A stretch of DNA of 64,000 nucleotides from Thauera sp. K11 (GTDB lineage: Bacteria > Pseudomonadota > Gammaproteobacteria > Burkholderiales > Rhodocyclaceae). Below, in pieces: positions 9,131-19,373 of the stretch. The position numbers were made by a program, and so were the translations under genes. Each line of letters opens with the position of its first letter. The stretch's first letter is position 1. The stretch covers positions 2,046,001-2,110,000 of the forward strand of contig NZ_CP023439.1 in NCBI RefSeq assembly GCF_002354895.1, given 5' to 3'. The notes beneath the pieces were generated by a model, which was not told the DNA's origin, made no database searches, and was given only the letters and a program-made list of their open reading frames with translations.

Positions 9131-9488
9131 CTAGGCGTGCATGCCGGTCAGCAAATCGAACTGGATAGGCGAGTTTTCCCGGCTCAGCTATAGGCACCGG
9201 AGCTCTGGTTAGTGGTCAGGATCATCGGTCCGCGCTCATACCGGCGGCTGATATCACCTGGAAGATCAGGTTTGCGCCCTGGAGCCCGATCGGCTTGCAG
9301 CCGATCACATGCCGGAGGCAGGCCTCCGGGGTTCGACACTTCACCCCGATTTTCGCCCCTTTTCGGAAAGTGCCTCCAGCGCCGGCGCGGGTTTGACGGC
9401 CGCGACCGCAGAAGTGCTGTGGTGGCACGTTTGTAACAGACTTACCTAAGCTTGACGGGGCTTTATAGGTGGTTAAAGTGGCGGCATC
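9131..9488. other. No gene; two short hairpins
   Basis: I see no gene. Two adjacent perfect hairpins occur, GATCGGCT/AGCCGATC and CCGGAGGC/CCTCCGG, near 9283-9330. There is no T run after either, so they are not typical terminators. The left end of the IS1634-family element probably lies near 9413. Confidence 0.35.
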
Positions 9489-11189
9489 ATGCACGTCAAG
9501 CTCACCACCTCCGGAGGTCGCCGCTACGTCCAACTCGTCGAGTCCTATCGCGACGAAGCGGGACGGGTGAAGAAGCGCACCGTCGCCACGCTCGGCCGTG
9601 CCGAGCAGGTCGATGGGTCGCTCGACGCGGTGATCAACGGCCTGCTGAAGATCACCGGTCGCGAACCGATGGGCGCCAAGCCGCCGGCACCCACGGTATC
9701 GTTCGAGTCCGCGCGCTCGCTCGGTAACGTGTGGGCGCTGACCGAGCTTTGGAGATCGCTCGGCTTTTCCGGGCTGCGCCGGGTGTTTCGCCGCACGCGC
9801 CGCACCACCGACGTGGAAGCGCTGATCCGCCTGATGGTGCTCAACCGCCTGTGCGACCCCGAGTCCAAGCTCGGCGTGCTGCGCTGGGTGCAGACGGTGG
9901 CGTTGCCCGACTTTGGGCCGAAGGCGGTGACGCACCAGCAGTTGCTGCGTAGCCTCGATGCGCTGATGGACCATCAGGACGAGGTCGATGCCGTGGTCGC
10001 CGGGCTGCTGCGCCCGCTGATCGACCAGGATCTGTCGGTGGTGTTCTACGACCTCACCACGATCCGTAGCGAAGGACTCAGCCAGCAGCCCGGCGACGTG
10101 CGCCAGTACGGCATGGCCAAGGAGGGGCTGATTGCCCGCCAGTTCATGCTCGGCGTGGTGCAGACCGCCGAGGGGCTGCCGATCTACCACGAGGTGTTCG
10201 ACGGCAACACGGCCGAGACCCGGACCCTGTTGCCCACGCTCTCCAAGGTGCTCGAGCGCTTCCCGTCGGTGCAGCGCCTGGTGCTGGTCGCCGACCGGGG
10301 GCTGCTCAGCCTGGATAATCTGGAAGCCCTGAAGGCCGTGCGCCTCGCCAGCGGCAAGCCGCTCGAATTCATCGTCGCGGTGCCGGGCCGCCGTTACAAC
10401 GAGTTCGTCGATCTGCTCGAACCCTTCCACGAACAACAGTGCGCAGCCGCCACTCAGGAAGTGATCTCGGAGCACGCCTGGAACGACCTGCGGCTGGTGG
10501 TCGCGCACGATCCGGTGACGGCAGCCACGAAGACCGAGCAGCGCAATGCGCGTATCGACGCGCTGATCCGCCAGGCGGACCAATGGACGGGCAAGCTCAC
10601 CGAGCAGGACGAAGGCGTGAAGCACCGGGGGCGCAAACTCTCGGATAGCGGCGCCAAGGCGCGCTTCTACCATGCGGTCAGCGAAGCGCACCTGTCGCGC
10701 ATTCTCAAGGTGGATCTGGGTGAGGAGCTCTTCAGCTACCACATCGACGACAAGGCGAAGCGTCTTGCCGAAATGATGGACGGCAAGCTGCTGCTGGTCA
10801 CAAACGCCGAGGGCCTCGCCGCGCAGAGCGTGATTCAGCGCTACAAGTCTCTCGCCGACATCGAGCGCGGCTTCAAGGTGCTCAAGTCCGAGATCGAGAT
10901 CGGCCCGGTGTATCACCGCCTGCCCGAGCGGATTCGCGCGCATGCGTCGATCTGCTTCATGGCGCGGATCCTGCACCGGGTGATGCGCAGCCGACTCAAG
11001 GCGGCCGACGCGGGTTACACGCCCGAGCGGGCGCTCGAGCAACTGCAGCGCATCCAGCATCACCGGGTGCGTCTGAACGGCGGCGAGCCGGTGGCGGGAG
11101 TGTCGACGCTCAGCACGGAACAGAACGAGGTGCTTCATGCATTGGGGGTAGAAAAACCAGCGGCGCCGGAGCAGTTGGCGCTGTTGTAG
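9489..11189 (+). CDS. IS1634-family transposase
   Basis: An intact 566-residue DDE transposase of the IS1634 group (IS4-like superfamily). The likely catalytic residues are Asp188 (FYDLTTI), Asp269 (VADRGLLS) and Glu459 (LADIERGFKVLKSEIEIGP); the last block is the conserved YREK-like C1 region of these enzymes. Length fits the family (500-600). Candidate element ends are AGTGCTGTGGTGGCA starting near 9413 and its weak inverted match AGTGCTTG ending at 11228, giving about 1.8 kb; these ends are uncertain. It is the only IS transposase in the window without visible damage, so it could still be active. Confidence 0.85.
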   Translation: MHVKLTTSGGRRYVQLVESYRDEAGRVKKRTVATLGRAEQVDGSLDAVINGLLKITGREPMGAKPPAPTVSFESARSLGNVWALTELWRSLGFSGLRRVFRRTRRTTDVEALIRLMVLNRLCDPESKLGVLRWVQTVALPDFGPKAVTHQQLLRSLDALMDHQDEVDAVVAGLLRPLIDQDLSVVFYDLTTIRSEGLSQQPGDVRQYGMAKEGLIARQFMLGVVQTAEGLPIYHEVFDGNTAETRTLLPTLSKVLERFPSVQRLVLVADRGLLSLDNLEALKAVRLASGKPLEFIVAVPGRRYNEFVDLLEPFHEQQCAAATQEVISEHAWNDLRLVVAHDPVTAATKTEQRNARIDALIRQADQWTGKLTEQDEGVKHRGRKLSDSGAKARFYHAVSEAHLSRILKVDLGEELFSYHIDDKAKRLAEMMDGKLLLVTNAEGLAAQSVIQRYKSLADIERGFKVLKSEIEIGPVYHRLPERIRAHASICFMARILHRVMRSRLKAADAGYTPERALEQLQRIQHHRVRLNGGEPVAGVSTLSTEQNEVLHALGVEKPAAPEQLALL

Positions 11190-11297
11190 TGGCATTTTTT
11201 AAAGTGTGCTCTAGCAAAAACAAGCACTTGCGAGCGTAACTGTCGAACTCGGGAGGCCTCGGAGTCAGCCTCGTTGAGGTTGGCCCCGCCGATCAAG

Positions 11298-11930
11298 TTA
11301 CAGATCGCCGGTGCACGGTCGCATCCCGCGTGAATCCGTCGCCATTCCACCGCAACACCCTGATCCGGTTTCCGCGCTAGGCCCCGAAACACGATTGAAC
11401 GCGACGATGTGGCCGCTAAAGGGATCGGTCTCGAATGGTGTCTGAGCGAGCGCAGCGAGCCCATCGAAGCCGCGCCGCATGTCGATAATGCCGGCCGCGG
11501 TACAGATTCGCTTGCCGTAATGCGGGACGCTCGTCGCAGCAGTAGCACAGCATGAAGCCGCGCTGGGACGTGCCGTCGAGACCTCCTTCGACGGTGAGCC
11601 GTGCGCCCTTGCCTCGATCGTCAGCCGACCGAGCGCGGCCGCTGGGGCATCGAGCATCTCGGGCGCGTCCAACGCATCGGTGTCGGTGTGGATGATCGGC
11701 ACGAACGCAGCCACGCCCAAGCGACCTTCGTGCTGGCCCTTGCGCCACGCGAATATCTGCTTGGCGTTGATGTCGTGGGGGTGCGCAAGCCGCGACACGG
11801 AGGCACCTGGCTGCCGCGACTGCTCGACGACGGCGCGTTTTAGCTCAATGGTGTGGCGGCGGTACGGCCAACGGGTACCGCGACGCGGGCGTTGGTCCAC
11901 TCTTGTGCCCGTGCAATTCATTGTGGGCAC
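11298..11930 (-). pseudogene. IS66-family tnpA-tnpB remnant
   Basis: The first half reads as IS66 TnpA: a helix-turn-helix N-terminus RHTIELKRAVVEQSRQPGAS and INAKQIFAWRKGQHEGRL. The second half reads as TnpB: YGKRICTAAGIIDMRRGFDG and ETDPFSGHIVAF. In IS66 these are separate genes. Here they are joined in one frame with sequence lost between them, and TnpB runs out of frame after the DPFSGH block. tnpC, the transposase proper, is absent. A non-functional relic, cut off about 70 nt from the end of the IS1634-family element. Confidence 0.7.
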
Positions 11931-12269
11931 AAAGGTGGGTGCTCACTCCGAGGGGCTGATAGTCAGCGACGGCCAAGCTGGAGGTAAGACGGCACGGGGC
12001 CGGCGCCTACTTAAAGCCGTTCTGGGGATCGGATCTACATTCTTACGTAAAACGTCGCGAGAGTTACATGATTACGATAAATAGCCTCCACTAAATCTGT
12101 GACCACCTGTCGCTAAGGGCTTGATTAGAAATGATGCGTCCAGTTACAGCGTTAGTGGAATGAACGCCTGCTTTTCCTCCCCGATCAGCACCTGCTCGGG
12201 GCTTCTTTGTAAGCGTGGCCCCAAGGCTCTCTTTCGCACGGGCCTCACGTGGGTCCATCAGTATTGTCA
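11931..12269. other. Intergenic, nothing recognised
   Basis: No gene, RNA or clear repeat is seen between the IS66 remnant and the toxin gene. Confidence 0.4.
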
Positions 12270-12560
12270 TTACCGCCTGTACACCTCACGACGGTTTCCG
12301 ACCTTCACGACCAAGATGCGAAGCTCCCAGTCCTCAATGCTCGCGATGATGCGACAGTCGCCCACGCGGTACTTCCAGAATTCACCGAGGCGCGAACCCT
12401 TGAGTGCTTCGCCGATACTGCGAGGATCGTCAAGTACCGCCACGCGCTCGCGCAGGAACGAAGTAATGCGCCTAGCGACCTGTTTGTCGAGCTGCGCTAG
12501 ATCCTTCTCGGCGCCTTCGTCGAACTTAATCAGCCAAGCCAAGGTGTTTTTCCACTTCAT
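12270..12560 (-). CDS. RelE/ParE-superfamily toxin
   Basis: A RelE-type toxin of 90-96 residues: LAWLIKFDEGAEKDLAQLD at the N-terminus, LGEFWKYRVGDCRIIASI in the middle and ILVVKVGNRREVYRR at the end, the usual RelE core with its basic C-terminus. RelE proteins cut mRNA on the ribosome. The ATG at 12558-12560 lies 35 nt inside the antitoxin gene. A TTG at 12540-12542, giving LAWLIKFDE at the N-terminus as in most homologues, is an equally good start. It follows its antitoxin in one operon. Confidence 0.85.
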   Translation of the reverse strand: MKWKNTLAWLIKFDEGAEKDLAQLDKQVARRITSFLRERVAVLDDPRSIGEALKGSRLGEFWKYRVGDCRIIASIEDWELRILVVKVGNRREVYRR

Positions 12561-12753
12561 CCAGCGTGTAAGTCTTGGACTTGCCTGCGCGAACGTCGAT
12601 CAGCCGCTGCTCGGCCAGGTACAGGTCTTCAAGATCGTCAAGGCCGTTCGCAATCAGTTCGCGCAGATAGAACGCCTTGGTGCGACCAGTGGCCGCCGCC
12701 AAGTGGTCGAGCCGTTGCTCAATTGCAGGATCGAGTCGAATCGAAGTTGCCAT
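12526..12753 (-). CDS. Ribbon-helix-helix antitoxin, RelB type
   Basis: A 75-residue antitoxin: an N-terminal ribbon-helix-helix (MATSIRLDPAIEQRLDHLA, GRTKAFYLRELIANGL) binds DNA, and an acidic C-terminal tail (TYTLDEVEKHLGLAD) should wrap the toxin. It overlaps the downstream relE-like gene. The pair should be autoregulated, as is usual; I did not see an obvious palindrome upstream of 12753. Confidence 0.85.
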   Translation of the reverse strand: MATSIRLDPAIEQRLDHLAAATGRTKAFYLRELIANGLDDLEDLYLAEQRLIDVRAGKSKTYTLDEVEKHLGLAD

Positions 12754-12906
12754 GTCAACCCCTAGTGAATACGTGCATGCAGTGTATCACTCCACGCATT
12801 TTCTAACGTTGGAAAAGCGTATCCGTCACAACGTGCTCGGCATCTTCACAAAGTCCAGCGGCGGCTTGGTCTTGCTCAGGTACACGCTCTTGCCAGCAGC
12901 AAGAAA

Positions 12907-12993
12907 ATCGGCCGGGGCGAGAATCTCCCCGGCCGGATCGCGGCCATGCGGTGGCGGTGCGGGAAACGCCGGCCGGGGCCGGGCGTTTCCCGC
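12907..12993 (-). terminator. Double hairpin terminator of the giant RTX gene
   Basis: Reading on the minus strand after the stop at 13006: first GCGGGAAACGCC/GGCGTTTCCCGC (12959-12970 with 12982-12993, 12 bp perfect). Then CGGCCGGGG/CCCCGGCCG (12909-12917 with 12927-12935, 9 bp perfect), followed by ATTTTC. The second is the more typical Rho-independent terminator. Confidence 0.75.
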
Positions 12994-13005
12994 TGCGGTT
13001 GCTGA

Positions 13006-16000
13006 TCAGATCACCCTGAAATCGACGTTCGATGGATTGAAAGCACCCACGTATGCCGACGACAGATTCGGGATCTGGGCAAACAGCACGCCGTTCCCGG
13101 CTCCTCCCTGCTCGTTGTAATAGAGACTCTTGCTCTCGTGATCGAACACGATGTAATCGTCCCCCCCGTTTGGCGCTGCCGATGCCAGGCGGAAATTGAA
13201 GCCCGACAGCTTTCCTAGGGCCAGCCGGGTGAAAATCGCGCTGTCCAGGACGATCGAATCCTTTTCGGCCATGTTGAAGTCGGCGATCGTATCGACGTTG
13301 TTGCTGCCCAGGGCGGTATCGAAAATGAAGGTGTCCGCACCGCCGCCGCCGGTCAGCGTGTCGTTGCCGAGCTTCCCGTTCAGCCTGTCGGCCCCGGCGC
13401 CGCCAGTCAGCGTATCCGAACCATCGGTTCCGACCTTCCAACTGTTCAGTGCCTGCGTTTGCGGAAGCGCCCAGAAAGCCCTGTAGGCGTCATCCAGCGC
13501 CGAGCGAATCTTGGCGGCGGCATCGCTGTCCTGCTCCGACGGAAGATCGTAGGCCGCCATTGCGCCGGCCAACCGGATCACATTGTCCGAAGAAATGCTG
13601 AACGTACCGGCGGAGATCGTCTCTACCCGGTTCGCCGGCGACGCATACCAGCCGTCGATGGTGATCGTGTCCTCGCGGTCGTAAAAACTGATCTGCAGAT
13701 CAGTACCCACCTTGCTGAACCAGACCTCGCTGATGTCCGCCGCATCCACGCCTTCCAGCCGGAGGACGTCATGCTCCGGCTGGCCCGCCTGATGGCGTTC
13801 CACGATGAGGGTCCGGCCGCCTCCCATGCCGGCGATGTAGGTATCGTCGCCCGCACCGCCGACCAGCAGATCGCTCCCGGACACGCCGTCGAGCGTGTCG
13901 TTGCCATCGAAGCCGTAGAGCATGTTCGGACCGTCGTTGCCGAACAGCACGTTGTCTCCGGAATCGCCTGCCAGTTGCGTCACGCCCCAGGACTCGTAGG
14001 CGGAGATGGATTCAATGCGGGCGTTCGCCTTTCCGTCCATGCCGGCTGGCGTCTTTGCCTGGAGCTGATCCGTTCCGCCCGTGCCGATCACGCTGACCAC
14101 GAAGCGCTGCAGCGAAGAACGCTCACCGTCTGCGTCGAGCTTGACCGGCACGAAATCGGCAACCCGCGCGCCGTTCCAATACATCTCGATGCCGTCGCTG
14201 CCGTTCACCTCGAACTGGTAAGCGTCGATCACCAGATCGTATATCTTGCCCTTCACCGTCAGGATCGTGCCGGTCGTCGTGTCGCTGCCGGGCTGGGGAT
14301 TTCCGTCCACGAGCAGGTCCTGCCGCCCTGCCCCGGGCAGCGAGACCTTCTCGCTCAAGTTTCCGGCAGCATCGACCGCCACGACGTAGATCGATCCCGA
14401 ATACTCGCGTGCGCTCAAGGCCGTCGGGGAAAACGCCCAGCGGCCATCGCTGCCCACCGTGGTTTTCGCAATCAACGTTTCGCCATGCATCAGGTGGATG
14501 ATGCTGCCCGCCTCGCCCGTGCCCTCGGCGGAAATCTTGCCGGGCTCGACCTTGCCGTCGCTCTGGGCCGCGCCGGAAACCTGTTTTTGCGTCACCACCG
14601 GCGTCGACGGCGCGGTGAAGTCCATCACCAGCTTCACCTCGTTGCTCATGGCATAGGACGTATACGAGAGCCAGTCGATCGTCACATCGGTGTTCGGCTT
14701 GTCGTTCCGGTCGATCTCGGCCCCGGAAAATACCTGGGCCGTCAGGGAAAGCGTCCCTTCGCCCATCCCCGCAAACCCTCTCGGGATCGTCAGGACGACG
14801 ATCCCGCTCTTGGCTTCGCTCTCCGTTATCTTGTGCTGGGCGTAGATCGTTGCCGGATTGATCACCGGGAGTTCGCCCCCTACGGGGACGAGGCCGCTGC
14901 CGTCCGCGTAGAAGTATCTGTCGTAGGGTCCGAAATAATAGACAGGCTTCGGAACAAGGACCACGTAGTCGCCGGCACGATAGAACCCATCGGTTTTTAT
15001 TCTCAGCTTGAGCGAAATCTCTTGTTCGCCGGCATTCATGAACAGGTCGCCCGTACTGGCTTCCAGCGTCGCGGTCTGGCCGGTCGACAGCCCGTATGCG
15101 CCCATTTCGTCCATCAGATATTTCAAATACCCCGTGTTGGCCCTGTCTGCTGCTTCCTGCTTGTTACGGTTGATCAATTCCATGATGATGCTGGCAAGGT
15201 TCCCTCCAACCGCAAGCACTCCGCCGGCTACGCCGAAGACAGTTCCGACGATGGATGCGACTGTCGCGACCGCCGTGGCGGCCATGGCGGCGGTGGAGCC
15301 GGCGACGACGAAAGAGAAAGAGCCGATAATGGCGGCGCTGGCCTCGACCACCGAACTCAGGCCGCTGACCAGGCCCAGGACACTGCTGGTGATCTTGAAC
15401 CCGCTTCCGACCGGGTCCAAATGCAGTGATTGCACACCGTCGATGATCCCGAAGACGCCGCCGACGACGCCAGCCAAGCCGCCAAGGCCCTTTGCAGCCG
15501 CGCCTATCCGCTCCCACCCGACTTTTCCCAGTTTCACGAAGTCGCCACTGGCCTGCAATCCCTTTCCCCAAGAGGCCGAACCTTCGAATATCAGGCTCGC
15601 AACCTTGGTCCCATCCACCGCCCATTTTTTCGGATCCGTGAGACCCGTAGCGCCTTTCAAGGCGAGACTCAAGCCGCCCAGCATGGCCGCTGCCACATGC
15701 ATCGCGCCCTTGGAATAGACCTCCGACGGCTGGAAGGCGGAAGGCAGATGCGGGACCGGCTCTTGCAGCACGTCCTTGAACCACTTGGTTATCGCGGAGC
15801 CGAATTTCTGCGGACTCCGCCCGGCTAGATCCCAGGCCGTCTGGATTACCTTGAAGATATCGTCCTGCTTGAGCTTCGTGCCGCCGCTGTTCAACAGATC
15901 CGGGTTGTATATGGCCAGTTGGTCATATAGATCGCCGAGCTTGTCATAATCGATCCGGCCGTCCGGGGTCAGGAGAATGGTATCCAGCACCTGCTGGTCG

Positions 16001-19000
16001 AGTTGCCCGATGAGCAACTCGTTGACGGTGATCGCCAGATTGTCCCGCGCCTGGGGCGTATAGGCGTTGACACTGGCGGAATCCAGCACCGCAAGAAGCC
16101 CCGCAGTTTCCGCGCCCATTTCCGCAATGGCCGTTTCAAGGTCGGCGCCCTCATTGACCCGCCGCCTCAGGAAATTCGCCGTCACGATCTCGTCGATGTA
16201 GTACTGCATGACGGATTCGTAGAGGCCCGCCCCCCCGAGCAAGGCCGACAACGCGCCCATCGGCTCGTCCGGCCGGAACAGCATGTCGCGAACCTGCTTG
16301 ATCTCCGCCGACCACTCGAGCAGTGTCTTGCCCATATTGCCGGCACCGTCGAGCATGGACGTTATATGTCCCGGAGACTCCAGCGTTTCGAGATGCCTGC
16401 TCAGTTCGACGTAGAGATCTCCATGGACGAGATTGCGCAGTTCCTCTGCATAGTGTTCATCGATATAGTCCCGCGTCCCCTGATCGGATGTGAGGATGTC
16501 CATTGCCGATCGCAGCGCGACCAGGTGTCCGGCGGGCTTGTTCGCGAATCCTTCGGTGAGATGAAGGACGCGCTCCCAGGTGCCCGTCTTATAAAGCGCC
16601 AGGATGCCGCTCTGGATTTCATACAGGTGGAAGAACAGTGCCGCCTTCTGGGCGCCCGTATAATTCTCCGGGTGAGCGAGGATATCGTCGGTCAGCCCCT
16701 CCACGCCGCCGGCCTTCTGCATGACCGACGAAATGGCCGCCGCATTCAGAAGCTCGATCGTCTCCCGGGTGGTCGTCGGCGCCAGCTCAGCACTCCCCCA
16801 TCCGAGAATGTCGTCGCGATCGATCTTTCCGTTGCCATGGGGCGTCTTGCCCAGATCGTCGCCATATTTGTCGAGGATGTCGAACATCCCCACGTTGCTC
16901 CACATCAGGGCCCCGGCGGACGCCTCGACGCTCCACGAACTGGAACTGGACGCCACGTCCAGCAGCTTCTGGCGATCCCACTCTTTCCAGATATCACCCG
17001 CGTTGTAGTTCTGCATGCTCATGTATCCCATGAGCTGCACCGTCTGGTTGATGAATGCCTTGGTGACAGGGGATACGCGGCTGAGCCTGATTTCATCCAC
17101 GTCGGCGGAGCTGAGCGTCCCGTTGAGCAATCCCGCGACGATGTCGTACTTCATCTCGTCCGGTATTGGCCGGTTGTCGTTGTAGTCCTTCAGCATGATA
17201 TTCATCAAGGGCTGCCAGCGGGAGTTCGAGTCCACGCCGGTCCGGGCCGCACCGGCCAGATCTAGGACGGTACGCTGGCTGACATTGCCCGCCGCATCGA
17301 CGGCAAGCACGGATATGGCCAGATTTCCCTGGCCGGCCGGCACCAGCGCCTGTATGAGCCAGTTGACACCTTCCTCATTGGGGTCGTCTCTCCAGGGGAC
17401 CGTGCTTGCCAGCAAATGGTCGAAGGAAGCCGTGCTGCCCGGCACGATGGTGGTGTTTCCGTAAACCTTGATCGTGGTCCCGGCCTCTGTCGCTCCGCTG
17501 ATGAACAGCGTGGTGTATCCCTGCGGCGCGGGATAGTCATGGTAGAAAACCAGCCAGGCCACTTCGGGCTTGGCGGGGGCCGTTGCATCCAGCGTGTAGG
17601 GAATGGCGACCGTCTCGCCCGCAACTCCGTCCGCGTTGACCCCGAGCACCAGGATCTGGTTTGCATAGCTCTTCAATGGAACCGTTGCGACAAAGGCGGG
17701 CTTGTCTCCCACGCCGGCGAATTCGGGAATGACGTCGGCCTCGATCCAGTCCCGCCCGTTGACGCTGAGCATGACGCGATCCCCATCCTTCAGGGGCGTA
17801 TCCAGGTAGCCCATCAGGGTCTGGTAGCGCTCGTTGGTGAGGAACCCGGTTTCCAGGGAGATATCCGTCAGCTTCCCGTCATCGTCGTAGCGCTTGAATC
17901 GCCCCGAAACCGAGGGGATCGGCGCCACGCCCGCCATGCTGAACAGGTCCGCCGCCGACAGCGTGTGGCCGTCCGCAAACCGCACTTCGCGGATCGGCGA
18001 CTCGAAGAAGCCCTCCAGCACCACCATGTTGGTATCGAAGCTGCCCTGGGCATCCATGATCCGGATTTCCAGCCAGGCTCCAGAGTGCGTTGAAGCGTGC
18101 CCCTTTTGAAGCCGCACGCTGTCCAGCGTGATTCCACTCGCCGCCGAAAATTCCAGGACGTCCCCGCGCTGGTTCGAAGGGCTGTCCATCGCAATCCATT
18201 CCTTGCCCGTCACGCTGTCGAACACATAGATGTCGTCTCCGCCCTTGCCGGACAGAAGGTCGGTTCCTTCCCCACCGTTGATCAGGTCGCTGCCGGGCGT
18301 GCCGATCAGAATGTCGTCGCCGGGGGTGACGTTGTCCAGGAAGCTGCTGATGCCGTTGTTTTCCGTGGCCGATTCCTGCAGCTTGAGTTCGTCGCCACCC
18401 GCCTTGCCGGTGCCGGTGACGATGAATTCGAAGCGCTGCCACGCTGCCTTGTCGGGGACGGCCTTGCCCAGCAGAGCGCCGTTCCACCAGACTTCCACGC
18501 CGTCCTTGCTCGATCCGGCGAAATTCCGCTGCGACAGGTCGAACGAAAGTCTGTAGGTCCGGCCGGCCTGCGTGTGGACCGTCTGCTTGAGGTTGTCGAT
18601 GCCCATGCTGGCATCGAGTTCGATCAGGCTGTATCCGTCGCTGGCGGCCACCCCGAAATTCTTCCAGACCTCGATCACGCCGGAATCGCTCGTCCAGCCG
18701 GGAACGTCGTTGTTTCCCAGAAACGCAAGATCTCCAGCGTAGGCGCTGTTGGATTCGAACGAGCCGTTGACGATCAGGTTCCTGGCCACCACCAGGCTGA
18801 CGTTGTCGAGCAGGCTGCTGAGGCCATTGTTTTCCGCTGTCGATTCCTGCAGCTTGAGTTCGTCGCCGCCCGCCTTGCCGGTACCGGTGACGGTGAATTC
18901 GAAGCGCTGCCACGCCGTCGTGGCGGGGACGGCCTTGCCCAGGGGAACGCCGTTCCACCAGACTTCCACGCCGTCCTTGCTCGATCCCCAGAAATCCCGT

Positions 19001-19278
19001 TGCGACAGGTCGAACGAGAGCGTGTAGGTCTGGCCCGCCTGCGTGTAGACGGTCTGCTTGAGGTTGTCGAGGGCCAGGCCGGCGTCGAGTTCCACCAGGC
19101 TCTTGCCATCGCTAGCGGCCGTCCCGAAACCGTTCCAGACCTCGATCTGGCCGGAATCGCTCGTCCAGCCGAGAAGCGTCAAGGTTCCATCGTCGGTGCG
19201 GTTGGCCTCGAACGAGCCGTTGATGATGAGATTTTCGGCGTCGTACTTGCCGAGCCCCAGGCCGGCGGACAGGTCCAC
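13006..19278 (-). CDS. Giant RTX/Ig-like/pore-domain protein, 5'-truncated
   Basis: Open for 2090 codons from a GTG at 19278. Domains in order: two lectin-like DUF642-type repeats (LIINGSFEAN at about 15, LIVNGSFESN at about 168); calcium-binding RTX repeats near 320-360 (GGDDIYVF); Ig-like segments (about 500-650); a helical region with an EF-hand-like HGNGKIDRDDILGW near 820; a Gly/Ala-rich hydrophobic stretch (about 1270-1385) resembling pore-forming segments of RTX toxins; another Ig-like domain; RTX blocks at about 1770-1830 and 1950-1985; and a C-terminus typical of type I secretion signals. Homology continues upstream of the GTG (DTLDFSSN, GVGVLVDLSAG at 19279-19365, an RTX/serralysin-like pattern) until it abuts the end of the tolC-like gene. 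There is no ATG or ribosome-binding site there. The N-terminal part of the gene is therefore probably missing. Two hairpins follow. Confidence 0.7.
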   Translation of the reverse strand: MDLSAGLGLGKYDAENLIINGSFEANRTDDGTLTLLGWTSDSGQIEVWNGFGTAASDGKSLVELDAGLALDNLKQTVYTQAGQTYTLSFDLSQRDFWGSSKDGVEVWWNGVPLGKAVPATTAWQRFEFTVTGTGKAGGDELKLQESTAENNGLSSLLDNVSLVVARNLIVNGSFESNSAYAGDLAFLGNNDVPGWTSDSGVIEVWKNFGVAASDGYSLIELDASMGIDNLKQTVHTQAGRTYRLSFDLSQRNFAGSSKDGVEVWWNGALLGKAVPDKAAWQRFEFIVTGTGKAGGDELKLQESATENNGISSFLDNVTPGDDILIGTPGSDLINGGEGTDLLSGKGGDDIYVFDSVTGKEWIAMDSPSNQRGDVLEFSAASGITLDSVRLQKGHASTHSGAWLEIRIMDAQGSFDTNMVVLEGFFESPIREVRFADGHTLSAADLFSMAGVAPIPSVSGRFKRYDDDGKLTDISLETGFLTNERYQTLMGYLDTPLKDGDRVMLSVNGRDWIEADVIPEFAGVGDKPAFVATVPLKSYANQILVLGVNADGVAGETVAIPYTLDATAPAKPEVAWLVFYHDYPAPQGYTTLFISGATEAGTTIKVYGNTTIVPGSTASFDHLLASTVPWRDDPNEEGVNWLIQALVPAGQGNLAISVLAVDAAGNVSQRTVLDLAGAARTGVDSNSRWQPLMNIMLKDYNDNRPIPDEMKYDIVAGLLNGTLSSADVDEIRLSRVSPVTKAFINQTVQLMGYMSMQNYNAGDIWKEWDRQKLLDVASSSSSWSVEASAGALMWSNVGMFDILDKYGDDLGKTPHGNGKIDRDDILGWGSAELAPTTTRETIELLNAAAISSVMQKAGGVEGLTDDILAHPENYTGAQKAALFFHLYEIQSGILALYKTGTWERVLHLTEGFANKPAGHLVALRSAMDILTSDQGTRDYIDEHYAEELRNLVHGDLYVELSRHLETLESPGHITSMLDGAGNMGKTLLEWSAEIKQVRDMLFRPDEPMGALSALLGGAGLYESVMQYYIDEIVTANFLRRRVNEGADLETAIAEMGAETAGLLAVLDSASVNAYTPQARDNLAITVNELLIGQLDQQVLDTILLTPDGRIDYDKLGDLYDQLAIYNPDLLNSGGTKLKQDDIFKVIQTAWDLAGRSPQKFGSAITKWFKDVLQEPVPHLPSAFQPSEVYSKGAMHVAAAMLGGLSLALKGATGLTDPKKWAVDGTKVASLIFEGSASWGKGLQASGDFVKLGKVGWERIGAAAKGLGGLAGVVGGVFGIIDGVQSLHLDPVGSGFKITSSVLGLVSGLSSVVEASAAIIGSFSFVVAGSTAAMAATAVATVASIVGTVFGVAGGVLAVGGNLASIIMELINRNKQEAADRANTGYLKYLMDEMGAYGLSTGQTATLEASTGDLFMNAGEQEISLKLRIKTDGFYRAGDYVVLVPKPVYYFGPYDRYFYADGSGLVPVGGELPVINPATIYAQHKITESEAKSGIVVLTIPRGFAGMGEGTLSLTAQVFSGAEIDRNDKPNTDVTIDWLSYTSYAMSNEVKLVMDFTAPSTPVVTQKQVSGAAQSDGKVEPGKISAEGTGEAGSIIHLMHGETLIAKTTVGSDGRWAFSPTALSAREYSGSIYVVAVDAAGNLSEKVSLPGAGRQDLLVDGNPQPGSDTTTGTILTVKGKIYDLVIDAYQFEVNGSDGIEMYWNGARVADFVPVKLDADGERSSLQRFVVSVIGTGGTDQLQAKTPAGMDGKANARIESISAYESWGVTQLAGDSGDNVLFGNDGPNMLYGFDGNDTLDGVSGSDLLVGGAGDDTYIAGMGGGRTLIVERHQAGQPEHDVLRLEGVDAADISEVWFSKVGTDLQISFYDREDTITIDGWYASPANRVETISAGTFSISSDNVIRLAGAMAAYDLPSEQDSDAAAKIRSALDDAYRAFWALPQTQALNSWKVGTDGSDTLTGGAGADRLNGKLGNDTLTGGGGADTFIFDTALGSNNVDTIADFNMAEKDSIVLDSAIFTRLALGKLSGFNFRLASAAPNGGDDYIVFDHESKSLYYNEQGGAGNGVLFAQIPNLSSAYVGAFNPSNVDFRVI

Positions 19279-19373
19279 CAGGACGCCGACGCCGTCCAGC
19301 GTGCGGTCGTGCAGGCTCCCGGCGCTGCTGTAGTAGCGGCTGTTGCTGGAGAAGTCCAGGGTATCGGTCTCCC

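Noticed and set aside
9222..11195. Minus-strand frame of about 650 codons over the IS1634-type gene
   Set aside because: Shadow of the transposase gene; the plus-strand product has all catalytic residues.
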